Origin: Leclercia sp. 29361
GTDB taxonomy: Bacteria; Pseudomonadota; Gammaproteobacteria; Enterobacterales; Enterobacteriaceae
Length of the DNA: 64,000 bases
Direction: 5' to 3'
NCBI RefSeq assembly: GCF_011290365.1
Contig: NZ_CP049786.1
Location: 1,364,001 to 1,428,000, forward strand
Shown here: in pieces, positions 1 through 7,368 of the stretch
Position numbering within the stretch: position 1 is the first letter of the stretch
How the letters are laid out: the number at the start of each line of letters is the position of its first letter
Made by a program: the position numbers and the translations under genes
Notes under the pieces: model-generated
What the model was told of the DNA's origin: nothing
What the model saw: the letters and a program-made list of their open reading frames with translations, nothing else
Database searches by the model: none

Positions 1-1
1 A

Positions 2-1081
2 ATCGCTTTCTCATCCAGCAACAAAGCCTATAAAGAGGACTGGTCCGGCGATAAGAGCGGGATCAGCCTGTATAAAGCGGCAGCGAAATTTAAATACGGT
101 CCGGCCTGGGCGCGCGGTGGCTGGTTACAGCCAACCGGTCAAACCCTGTTAGCGCCGCACTGGAGCTTTATGCCGGGTACCTATCAGGGTGCCGAAGCCG
201 GGGCCAACTTTGACTACGGCGATAGCGGTGCGTTGAGCTTCTCTTATATGTGGACCAACGAGTACAAAGCGCCGTGGCATCTCGAGATGGACAAGTTCTA
301 TCAGAATGACCGAAAAACCCGCGTCGACTATCTCCACTCCTTCGGCGCGAAGTACGATTTCAAAAATAACTTGATCCTGGAAGCCGCTTTTGGTCAGGCT
401 GAAGGCTTCATCGATCAGTACTTTGCCAAAGCCAGCTATAAGCTGGATATCGTCGGCGGTCCGCTCTCTACCACCTATCAGTTCTACGGCACGCGTGATA
501 AAGCCGACAGCGGCACCGTGAACGATATCTACGACGGTACGGCGTGGCTACAGGCGCTGACTCTGGGTTACAAAGTCGGGCAGGTCGATTTACGTCTGGA
601 AGGGACTTACGTCAAGGCGGAAGGGCAGCAGGGTTACTTCCTGCAGCGTATGACCCCAACCTATGCGTCCTCCAACGGTCGTCTGGACGTGTGGTGGGAT
701 AATCGCTCCGACTTTAACGCCAACGGCGAAAAAGCGGTCTTCTTCGGTGCCATGTACGATCTGAGCAACTGGAATCTGGCGGGCTGGAGCGTTGGCGCGT
801 CTTATGTCTACGCCTGGGATGCGAAACCGGCCGACTGGTTAATCAACAGTGCCGGTCAGCGTGAAGATATCGCCTCGAACAAGATCAAGGAATCGGCCTA
901 CAGCCTGGATGCGATCTACACCCTTCAGGATGGCCGCGCGAAAGGGACTATGTTCAAACTGCACTTCACGCAGTATGACAACCATTCCGATATCCCAAGC
1001 TACGGCGGCGGCTACGGCAATATCTTCCAGGATGAGCGTGACGTGAAGTTTATGGTTATCGCCCCATTCACCATCTTCTGA
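2..1081 (+). CDS. chiP: Chitoporin, OprD-family outer-membrane porin (5' end outside the window)
   Basis: Outer-membrane channel for chitooligosaccharides, formerly ybfM. The reading frame is already open at base 2 and gives 359 residues. The E. coli protein has about 468, so the signal peptide and first strands lie outside the window. The visible part shows alternating aromatic/polar beta-strand segments, a GGWLQPTG stretch and a C-terminal Phe (ending TIF), the usual outer-membrane protein signature read by the BAM machinery. The lipoprotein gene chiQ follows 43 bp downstream, as in the chiPQ operon. The ChiX sRNA pairing site known for the leader would be outside the window. Assignment rests on recognition and on the chiQ-fur neighbourhood. 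Confidence 0.93.
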   Translation: MAFSSSNKAYKEDWSGDKSGISLYKAAAKFKYGPAWARGGWLQPTGQTLLAPHWSFMPGTYQGAEAGANFDYGDSGALSFSYMWTNEYKAPWHLEMDKFYQNDRKTRVDYLHSFGAKYDFKNNLILEAAFGQAEGFIDQYFAKASYKLDIVGGPLSTTYQFYGTRDKADSGTVNDIYDGTAWLQALTLGYKVGQVDLRLEGTYVKAEGQQGYFLQRMTPTYASSNGRLDVWWDNRSDFNANGEKAVFFGAMYDLSNWNLAGWSVGASYVYAWDAKPADWLINSAGQREDIASNKIKESAYSLDAIYTLQDGRAKGTMFKLHFTQYDNHSDIPSYGGGYGNIFQDERDVKFMVIAPFTIF

Positions 1082-1124
1082 TGACAATCCAGGCGGGGAA
1101 TTCCCCGCCTGACTGGAGAGCGTT

Positions 1125-1457
1125 ATGCTGAAAAAAATCGTACTGGTCGCGGTGCTGGCATCAGGACTGGCCGCCTGCGCACAACCCCAGACCCAGAAAG
1201 AAGACATGCGTCTGAAAGAGGCTTACAGCGCGTGCATCAATACCGCTGAAGGTTCGCCAGAAAAGCTCGAGGCCTGCCAGAGCGTGCTGGACGTACTGCG
1301 CCAGGAGAAGGCACACGAACAGTTTGCGACCCAGGAAACCGTCAGAGTGGCGGATTACCAGGCCTGTATTCAGGCGCGTAAAACGGGTAACAATCAGGAC
1401 GTGACCAAAAACTGCGATAAAATCTGGCAGGAGATCCGCAGCAACAACGCGAAGTAA
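1125..1457 (+). CDS. chiQ: ChiQ lipoprotein of the chitoporin operon
   Basis: Small outer-membrane lipoprotein, formerly ybfN, encoded with chiP; its exact role in chitosugar uptake is not established. The 110-residue product starts with a Lys-rich n-region and hydrophobic stretch ending in the lipobox LAAC (Cys18). The mature part is charged and contains four further Cys (residues 37, 50, 84 and 96 or nearby), which could form disulfides in the periplasm. The start is preceded by a purine-rich ggagag. The gene is followed by a GC-rich hairpin with a U-tract, which probably ends the chiPQ transcript. Confidence 0.9.
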   Translation: MLKKIVLVAVLASGLAACAQPQTQKEDMRLKEAYSACINTAEGSPEKLEACQSVLDVLRQEKAHEQFATQETVRVADYQACIQARKTGNNQDVTKNCDKIWQEIRSNNAK

Positions 1458-1472
1458 TCTGCTGTTTGCCAC

Positions 1473-1540
1473 GCCCGGTGGTGCAAACTGCCGGAACTGA
1501 GCCCGTAGGCCCGCGTAAGCGTAGCGCCACCGGGCTCTTT
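1473..1540 (+). terminator. Terminator of chiPQ containing a REP-like palindrome
   Basis: gcccggtggt (1473-1482) can pair with gccaccgggc (1526-1535), followed by tctttta. The right-hand part (1505-1536, starting gtaggcccg and ending ccgggct) recurs after pgm and before gltA, so it is also a member of a REP-like intergenic repeat family. Confidence 0.65.
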
Positions 1541-1556
1541 TATTGCCTGTAAAAAG

Positions 1557-1586
1557 GCAAAAAAAAGCCAACCGTCAGGTTGGCTC
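1557..1586 (-). terminator. Rho-independent terminator of fur
   Basis: On the minus strand a stem agccaacc/ggttggct (1566-1585) is followed by an eight-base T run. It lies 17 bp after the fur stop codon. Confidence 0.85.
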
Positions 1587-1602
1587 AGTGTCGATGCAGA
1601 GA

Positions 1603-2049
1603 TTACTTCGTGTCGTGCGCGTGGTCGTTTTCGCGGCAGTCGCCTTCGGCACAGTGGCCGTACAGGTACAGACTGTGGTTGGTCAGACGAATGCCGTGAC
1701 GTGCAGCAATTTCGCGCTGACGTAATTCGATGGAATCATCGCTGAATTCGATCACTTTGCCGCAGTCGAGGCAAATCAGGTGATCGTGGTGATGCTGCTG
1801 CGTCAGTTCAAACACGGATTTACCGCCTTCGAAATTATGACGCGTGACGATGCCTGCATCGTCGAACTGGTTCAGTACACGGTAAACGGTAGCCAGACCA
1901 ATCTCTTCGCCCATGTCGATCAGACGCTTGTATAAGTCTTCCGCACTGACATGATGGTTATCCGGACCCTGAAGCACTTCCAGGATTTTTAACCGTGGAA
2001 GCGTGACTTTCAGTCCGGCCTTCTTTAATGCGGTGTTGTTGTCAGTCAT
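1603..2049 (-). CDS. fur: Ferric uptake regulator Fur
   Basis: Fe2+-dependent dimeric repressor of iron acquisition genes. The 148-residue length equals that of E. coli Fur. The N-terminal winged helix (about 1-82) contains the recognition-helix segment GLATVYRVLNQF. The dimerisation/metal domain shows HHHDHLICLDCGK (His86-His90, Cys93, Cys96) and a His/Asp-rich C-terminus. The start ATG is preceded by aggacagattccgc. It lies downstream of fldA on the same strand, as in E. coli, where flavodoxin readthrough and a separate promoter both feed fur. A sigma70-type promoter sits just upstream (2127-2155). Confidence 0.98.
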   Translation of the reverse strand: MTDNNTALKKAGLKVTLPRLKILEVLQGPDNHHVSAEDLYKRLIDMGEEIGLATVYRVLNQFDDAGIVTRHNFEGGKSVFELTQQHHHDHLICLDCGKVIEFSDDSIELRQREIAARHGIRLTNHSLYLYGHCAEGDCRENDHAHDTK

Positions 2050-2126
2050 GCGGAATCTGTCCTGTTGCTAAACGATTCACTTCTAAAGAAGAAGTGACAG
2101 AAAATGCACCTGGGATAATGCGTCTC

Positions 2127-2155
2127 ATTATAGAACTGCCATGACGTAATGAAAA
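2127..2155 (-). promoter_or_regulatory. Predicted sigma70 promoter of fur
   Basis: On the minus strand, ttttca (2150-2155), 17 bp, then a perfect TATAAT (2127-2132), about 75 nt before the fur ATG. The -35 is weak (4 of 6), so an activator is likely. CRP and OxyR act on the E. coli promoter, but I did not identify their sites. Confidence 0.6.
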
Positions 2156-2340
2156 CTGCAAGTCTCAAGTAAAGTATGCTTATAAAAACGAGGTACCGCC
2201 AACAAAGTTGTTACAAGGTTCCCCGTTAACTCCTGGATCATTGTACAGGTATGGCAGCAAAAGTTAAAAATTTGTAGCAATTATTTTGATTGGAATTACC
2301 TATCAATGCGGCGCAACTTTCACGTTGCGCCGCGACATCA

Positions 2341-2871
2341 TCAGGCATTGAGGATGTCGTCGAGGTGCAGTTCTTCGCGGATTTGTTTAACCCATTTGTC
2401 CACACGCTCAGCGGTCAGTTCCGGCTGACGGTCTTCGTCGATAGCCAGACCCACGAAGTTGTTATCATCGGCCAGACCTTTAGAGGCTTCGAAGTGGTAA
2501 CCGGCGGTTGGCCAGTGGCCCACAATCACCGCGCCGCGTGGCTCAATGATGTCGCGAATGGTGCCGAGGGCATCGCAGAAGTACTCTGCGTAGTCTTCCT
2601 GATCGCCACAGCCGAACAGAGCCACCAGTTTGCCGTTAAAGTCGATCTCTTCCAGAGACGGGAAGAAGTCGTCCCAATCACACTGCGCTTCACCGTAATA
2701 CCAGGTCGGGATGCCCAGCAGCAGAATATCGTAACCTTCGATATCTTCTTTGCTGCTTTTCGCAATGTCATGCACATCGGCAACGTCTTTACCTAACTGT
2801 TTTTGAATGTTTTTTGCGATGTTTTCGGTGTTACCCGTGTCGCTGCCGAAAAAAATGCCGATGATTGCCAT
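2341..2871 (-). CDS. fldA: Flavodoxin 1
   Basis: FMN-binding low-potential electron carrier. It donates electrons to IspG/IspH, BioB, MetH, pyruvate formate-lyase activase and similar enzymes. The chosen start gives 176 residues, the E. coli length; an in-frame ATG 21 codons upstream would add a tail not found in flavodoxins. The FMN phosphate loop SDTGNTE is at residues 10-16, and the aromatic isoalloxazine-stacking segments around PTWYYGE and GCGDQEDY are present. The Shine-Dalgarno is aagagg. It precedes fur on the same strand with a 290-bp gap. Confidence 0.97.
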   Translation of the reverse strand: MAIIGIFFGSDTGNTENIAKNIQKQLGKDVADVHDIAKSSKEDIEGYDILLLGIPTWYYGEAQCDWDDFFPSLEEIDFNGKLVALFGCGDQEDYAEYFCDALGTIRDIIEPRGAVIVGHWPTAGYHFEASKGLADDNNFVGLAIDEDRQPELTAERVDKWVKQIREELHLDDILNA

Positions 2872-3026
2872 GAGTAAAATAACCTCTTGATACTTAATGG
2901 TATGGTGGCGCAATTTAGCCACGGATAAGGGCAATCATAGCAGAACAGAGAAGCCTGCGGAAACTGCTATCACGCAGGACTGCACTCTGTGCTACATGAA
3001 AGCAACAAGAAGGGGAGTTTTCTGAC

Positions 3027-3314
3027 TTACGCTTTGCCGTGCCATTTCTCGAGCTGCGCGATCAGCATCTCTTCGATAAGCTCACTGCGGCTGATATCAC
3101 GGGCATTCGCCAGCTCATTCAGCGCATCGACGGCATCAGCATTCAGTTTCAGCTCGACGCGTTTAAGCCCACGACTTTTATCGCGTTTAAGCTGATTGCG
3201 CTTATTAATGCGCAGCTGTTCATCACGCGATAGCGGATTGGTTTTCGGTCGTCCCGGGCGACGCTCATTCGCGAACAGATCTATTGTCGTGCGGTCCGTG
3301 TGTTCTTTGGCCAT
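3027..3314 (-). CDS. ybfE: YbfE, small LexA-regulon protein of the ribbon-helix-helix type
   Basis: 95-residue protein of unknown role; the E. coli gene is described as LexA-regulated. The N-terminal half is basic and disordered-looking (RRPGRPKTNPLSRDEQ, then an Arg/Lys run). The C-terminal half has the beta strand and two helices of a ribbon-helix-helix fold (VELKLN, then DALNELANARDISRSELIEE). The start at MAKEHT is preferred to an ATG ten codons upstream because it matches the family N-terminus. It lies between ybfF and fldA, all on the minus strand. I could not find a clear CTG-N10-CAG box directly upstream, so SOS control here is unconfirmed. Confidence 0.88.
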   Translation of the reverse strand: MAKEHTDRTTIDLFANERRPGRPKTNPLSRDEQLRINKRNQLKRDKSRGLKRVELKLNADAVDALNELANARDISRSELIEEMLIAQLEKWHGKA

Positions 3315-3442
3315 GATTCTGAGACTTCGGGGGAAACAAGACACCCTGCTAATGCCCGGGCGATAAGCGCGCCATCATACATCACCGACAACGGCACGCC
3401 AACGACTGGAGGCCTGGTGGCGACCAGTCGCTCTCTTTTTAA

Positions 3443-4216
3443 TCAATTATTGATGTCAGCGAGGTAACGGTGGATAGCGCGCAGCACCGCGTCCGGTTTT
3501 TCAGCATGAACCCAGTGTCCGGCCCCGGCAATAACATGCGCTTTGGCCTGAGGGAATTGCGCCAGCAGCGCATCGCGGTACGCTTCGGTGACATACGGGG
3601 AATTGCCGCCAGTGATGAACAGGGTAGAGTGCGGCCACGCCGGGACCGGCTGCCAGCCGACGATCTGGTCATACTGATCCCAGAGAACCGGCACGTTGAA
3701 GCGCCACGCGCCGTCGACGAAGGATTTCAGCAGGAACTGCACCACGCCCTCTTCATCCAGATGTTCACGCATCAGCGCCGCGGCCTGCTGGCGGGTGCTG
3801 ACCCCGGCGTCGGTGACGGCGTTGATAGCGGCGAAGATCTCATCGTGGCGGCGTACGTCGTAATCCACTGGGGCTACGTCGATCACCACCAGCCCGGCAA
3901 TCCGCTCCGGGGCTATGGCCGTCAGCGCCATGACCGCTTTGCCGCCCATCGAGTGACCTATCAGGATCGCCTTTTCAATATTGTGCTCATCCAGCGTATC
4001 CAGCAGATCCTGGGCCATGTCGGCGTAGGTCATCTCTGCCGAGCGCGGCGACAGACCGTGGTTGCGCATATCCACCTGCAGCAGCGCGTGGTCGGTCACC
4101 AGATCCCGTGCCAGCACGCCAAGGTTATCCAGGCTGCCAAACAGGCCATGCACCAGGACGATGGGAGAATTATTGTGCGGCGATTGTGCAGATTGCGCTC
4201 GGGTATTCAATTTCAT
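3443..4216 (-). CDS. ybfF: Alpha/beta-hydrolase esterase YbfF
   Basis: Carboxylesterase/thioesterase acting in vitro on short acyl esters and acyl-CoAs. The 257 residues have the alpha/beta-hydrolase order: oxyanion-loop HG (23-24) in LVHGLFGS, nucleophile elbow GHSMGG with Ser89, acid Asp113 in VIDVAP and base His234 in GAGHWVH. These match the E. coli triad. The divergent seqA starts 183 bp away, so 4217-4399 must carry both promoters. The physiological substrate is not known. Confidence 0.94.
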   Translation of the reverse strand: MKLNTRAQSAQSPHNNSPIVLVHGLFGSLDNLGVLARDLVTDHALLQVDMRNHGLSPRSAEMTYADMAQDLLDTLDEHNIEKAILIGHSMGGKAVMALTAIAPERIAGLVVIDVAPVDYDVRRHDEIFAAINAVTDAGVSTRQQAAALMREHLDEEGVVQFLLKSFVDGAWRFNVPVLWDQYDQIVGWQPVPAWPHSTLFITGGNSPYVTEAYRDALLAQFPQAKAHVIAGAGHWVHAEKPDAVLRAIHRYLADINN

Positions 4217-4399
4217 GGCAAAGTTCTTTTTTTACGTATGTCAGGTTAGGGTATCATGTTGACCATTCTGCCGCCCGGCTGCAAGGAAACAGTTAATTCT
4301 GACTTTTGCCGCCATTCTGGCTTGACGCTATCCGCTGTTGGGTTTTGACCTTATACTCCCAACGACTTGTATTCAGATAAGATATCGCACTGGATTAAG

Positions 4400-4942
4400 A
4401 TGAAAACAATCGAAGTTGATGACGAGCTTTATCAGTATATCGCCAGCCAGACGCGGCATATCGGTGAGAGCGCGTCCGACATTTTACGGCGCATGCTGAA
4501 AATTGCCGCCGCCTCCCAGTCTGCCGCTCCGGCCATTAAAGAAACGCGCCAGCCCGCTGCTGTCGCGCAGGAAAAGCCGCTGTCACCGGTAAAAGACAAA
4601 GTGCGTGCGATGCGCGAACTGCTGCTTTCTGACGAATATGCTGAGCAGAAGAAAGCCGTTAACCGCTTTATGCTGGTGCTGACTACACTCTATTCACTGG
4701 ATAACAACGCATTTGCCGACGCGACGGAGTCTCTCCACGGTCGCACCCGCGTCTATTTCGCGGCTGACGAGCAAACGCTGTTACAGAATGGCAATCAAAC
4801 TAAGCCCAAGCACCTGCCTGGTACGCCGTACTGGGTGATCACCAATACCAACACCGGACGCAAGCGCAGCATGATCGAACACATCATGCAGTCCATGCAG
4901 TTCCCGGCGGAATTGACTGATAAGGTTTGCGGCACTATTTAA
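4400..4942 (+). CDS. seqA: Negative regulator of replication initiation SeqA
   Basis: Binds hemimethylated GATC pairs, sequesters oriC and organises newly replicated DNA. It has 180 residues (E. coli 181). The N-terminal oligomerisation motif starts MKTIEVDDELYQYI; a linker rich in Ala/Pro/Lys (about 36-65) joins the C-terminal DNA-binding domain (about 66-180), which includes the GRTRVYFAADE and NTNTGRKRSMI segments that contact methyl-adenine DNA. The ATG at 4400 is chosen over one 11 codons upstream to match the family. pgm follows after 24 bp in an apparent seqA-pgm operon, as in E. coli. Confidence 0.97.
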   Translation: MKTIEVDDELYQYIASQTRHIGESASDILRRMLKIAAASQSAAPAIKETRQPAAVAQEKPLSPVKDKVRAMRELLLSDEYAEQKKAVNRFMLVLTTLYSLDNNAFADATESLHGRTRVYFAADEQTLLQNGNQTKPKHLPGTPYWVITNTNTGRKRSMIEHIMQSMQFPAELTDKVCGTI

Positions 4943-4966
4943 CCCTTGCATCAGAAGGACCAGGCA

Positions 4967-6607
4967 ATGGCAAATCACAATCGTGCGGGTCAACCTGCAC
5001 AACAGAGCGATTTGATTAACGTCGCCCAGCTTACCGCCCAGTACTACGTGCTGAAGCCGGAAGTGGGTAACGCAGAACACGCAGTGAAGTTTGGTACATC
5101 CGGGCACCGCGGCAGTGCGGTACGCCACAGCTTTAACGAGCCGCATATTCTGGCCATTGCTCAGGCCATCGCGGAAGAGCGTGCCAAAAATGGCATCACC
5201 GGTCCGTGCTACGTAGGTAAAGATACCCACGCCCTGTCAGAGCCCGCTTTTATTTCCGTGCTGGAAGTGCTGGCGGCCAACGGCGTGGACGTTGTGATTC
5301 AGGAAAACAACGGCTATACGCCAACTCCTGCGGTCTCTAACGCCATTCTGGTGCATAACCAGAAAGGCGGCGCACAGGCGGATGGCATTGTGATCACCCC
5401 ATCCCACAATCCGCCGGAAGATGGTGGCATCAAGTACAACCCACCGAACGGCGGCCCGGCTGACACCAACGTCACCAAAGTGGTGGAAGATCGTGCCAAT
5501 GCCCTGCTGGCCGACGGCCTGAACGGCGTGAAGCGCATCTCCCTGGACGAGGCGATGGCCTCCGGCCATGTGAAAGAGCAGGATCTGGTGCAGCCGTTTG
5601 TTGAAGGGCTGGCGGATATCGTCGATATGGCGGCGATCCAGAAAGCCGGTCTGAAGCTGGGCGTCGATCCACTCGGCGGTTCCGGTATCGAATACTGGAA
5701 ACGTATTGCCGAACACTACAAGCTGGATCTGACCATCGTGAACGATCACGTCGATCAGACCTTCCGCTTTATGCACCTCGATAAAGATGGCGCGATCCGC
5801 ATGGACTGCTCCTCCGAGTGCGCGATGGCGGGCCTGCTGGCGCTGCGCGACAAGTTTGACCTCGCCTTTGCCAACGACCCGGATTACGACCGTCACGGCA
5901 TCGTCACGCCTGCCGGCCTGATGAACCCGAACCACTACCTGGCGGTAGCCATCAACTACCTGTTCCAGCATCGTCCACAGTGGGGCGCAGAGGTTGCCGT
6001 GGGTAAAACCCTGGTCTCCTCCGCGATGATCGACCGCGTGGTTAACGACCTGGGCCGCAAGCTGGTGGAAGTGCCGGTTGGCTTCAAGTGGTTTGTTGAC
6101 GGTCTGTTCGACGGCAGCTTCGGCTTTGGCGGCGAAGAGAGCGCGGGCGCGTCCTTCCTGCGCTTCAACGGCACCCCGTGGTCTACCGACAAAGACGGCA
6201 TCATCATGTGCCTGCTGGCGGCGGAAATCACTGCCGTTACCGGTAAGAACCCGCAGGAGCATTACAACGAGCTGGCAGCCCGTTTTGGTGCCCCGAGCTA
6301 CAACCGTCTGCAGGCCTCTGCCACGTCGGCACAGAAAGCGGCGCTGTCTAAGCTGTCACCGGAAATGGTCAGCGCCAGCACCCTGGCAGGTGACCCGATC
6401 ACTGCCCGTCTGACGGCAGCACCAGGTAACGGTGCGTCCATCGGCGGCCTGAAGGTGATGACCGAGAACGGCTGGTTCGCCGCGCGTCCATCCGGCACTG
6501 AAGACGCGTACAAAATCTACTGTGAAAGCTTCCTCGGCGACGAACACCGCCAGCTGATCGAGAAAGAAGCGGTTGAAATTGTGAGTGAAGTGCTGAAAAA
6601 CGCATAA
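4967..6607 (+). CDS. pgm: Phosphoglucomutase (alpha-D-glucose phosphate-specific)
   Basis: Interconverts glucose-1-phosphate and glucose-6-phosphate for glycogen, trehalose, UDP-glucose and galactose use. It has 546 residues, the E. coli length, from the start MANHNRAGQ. Phosphoserine Ser146 is in TPSHNPP, the Mg2+ loop is DPDYDR (Asp304, 306, 308), and the sugar loop is GGEESAGAS. The C-terminal phosphate-binding [10 protein letters not shown] is present. The transcript ends at the strong hairpin after 6613. It is functionally linked to the gal operon in this window, which ends in UDP-glucose and glucose-1-phosphate. Confidence 0.98.
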   Translation: MANHNRAGQPAQQSDLINVAQLTAQYYVLKPEVGNAEHAVKFGTSGHRGSAVRHSFNEPHILAIAQAIAEERAKNGITGPCYVGKDTHALSEPAFISVLEVLAANGVDVVIQENNGYTPTPAVSNAILVHNQKGGAQADGIVITPSHNPPEDGGIKYNPPNGGPADTNVTKVVEDRANALLADGLNGVKRISLDEAMASGHVKEQDLVQPFVEGLADIVDMAAIQKAGLKLGVDPLGGSGIEYWKRIAEHYKLDLTIVNDHVDQTFRFMHLDKDGAIRMDCSSECAMAGLLALRDKFDLAFANDPDYDRHGIVTPAGLMNPNHYLAVAINYLFQHRPQWGAEVAVGKTLVSSAMIDRVVNDLGRKLVEVPVGFKWFVDGLFDGSFGFGGEESAGASFLRFNGTPWSTDKDGIIMCLLAAEITAVTGKNPQEHYNELAARFGAPSYNRLQASATSAQKAALSKLSPEMVSASTLAGDPITARLTAAPGNGASIGGLKVMTENGWFAARPSGTEDAYKIYCESFLGDEHRQLIEKEAVEIVSEVLKNA

Positions 6608-6612
6608 TCATC

Positions 6613-6642
6613 AAAAACGGCAACCTGGTTGCCGTTTTGTTG
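6613..6642. terminator. Bidirectional terminator between pgm and kdpE
   Basis: Stem aacggcaacc/ggttgccgtt with T tracts on both strands. It can stop seqA-pgm on the plus strand and kdpE on the minus strand. Confidence 0.85.
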
Positions 6643-6648
6643 TTTTCG

Positions 6649-6686
6649 TAGGCCCGGTAAGCGCTAGCGCCACCGGGCTTTTTTTT
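6649..6686 (+). repeat. REP-like palindrome with trailing T run
   Basis: Begins gtaggcccggtaagcgctag and ends gccaccgggc, followed by eight T. It is a near copy of the units at 1505-1536 and 23299-23328. As gcccggt/accgggc can pair, it may act as a second terminator. Confidence 0.7.
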
Positions 6687-6690
6687 GTGC

Positions 6691-7368
6691 TCAAAGCATA
6701 AACCGATAGCCAATCCCGGTTTCGGTTAACAGGTGGCGTGGACGCGCGGGGTCCGCCTCGAGTTTTTGCCGCAGGTGTCCCATATAAATCCTCAGGTAGT
6801 GACTGTGCTCCACCGCATTCGGTCCCCAGACCTGGCTTAACAGCTGGCGCTGGGTGAGCACCTTGCCGTGATTGTTGAGCAGGACCGCCAGCAGGCGGAA
6901 CTCGATAGGGGTCAGGTGGATTTCCGTCTCACCCCGCTGAATGCGCCGTGAGGCCAAATCGACGCGAATATCAGAGAAGCTATACACCGGGTCGGCAGGG
7001 GAGGTAGTTGCGTGGCGGCGCAGGGCAACGCGCAGACGCGCCTGCAGTTCGCCAATGCCAAACGGCTTGCTGAGATAGTCGTCGGCCCCGGCATCGAGCG
7101 CGGCAATTTTGTCGGTCTCTTCCAGACGCGCCGAGAGCACAATGATCGGCATCTGGCTCCACTGGCGCACTTCCCGGATAAAGTCGAGGCCGTCGCCGTC
7201 CGGCAGACCCAGATCGAGGATCACCAGATCCGGCTTACGGGTAGCGGCTTCAATCAAACCCCGCTGCAGCGTTCCGGCCTCGTGGACGCGCAGCCCTTCA
7301 CCTTCCAGCGCGGCGCGCAGAAAACGGCTGATAGCGAGTTCATCTTCAACAATCAGGACGTTAATCAC
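6691..7368 (-). CDS. kdpE: Response regulator KdpE (OmpR family)
   Basis: Activates kdpFABC when K+ is limiting or turgor falls. It has 225 residues. The receiver domain (1-115) has the acidic pocket VEDE (8-10), phosphoacceptor Asp52 in ILDLGLPD, Ser/Lys switch residues LSA and KPF. The winged helix (about 125-225) has the OmpR-type LTPIEFRLL and GIGYRF wing. The start overlaps the kdpD stop by 4 bp (ATGA), so translation is coupled. It is the last gene of the minus-strand kdpFABCDE set. Confidence 0.97.
   Translation of the reverse strand: MINVLIVEDELAISRFLRAALEGEGLRVHEAGTLQRGLIEAATRKPDLVILDLGLPDGDGLDFIREVRQWSQMPIIVLSARLEETDKIAALDAGADDYLSKPFGIGELQARLRVALRRHATTSPADPVYSFSDIRVDLASRRIQRGETEIHLTPIEFRLLAVLLNNHGKVLTQRQLLSQVWGPNAVEHSHYLRIYMGHLRQKLEADPARPRHLLTETGIGYRFML

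Noticed and set aside
2046..2132. uof-like frame ending in TGA that overlaps the fur ATG
   Set aside because: The stop overlap is as in E. coli, and the 28-codon frame is open, but no in-frame ATG, GTG or TTG exists within about 40 codons, so I could not name a start.
3405..3440. actgg...ccagt hairpin followed by T run near ybfF end
   Set aside because: The T run is on the plus strand, where no gene ends, so it is not the ybfF terminator.
5237..6262. 341-codon frame opposite pgm
   Set aside because: Shadow frame; pgm is certain on the other strand.
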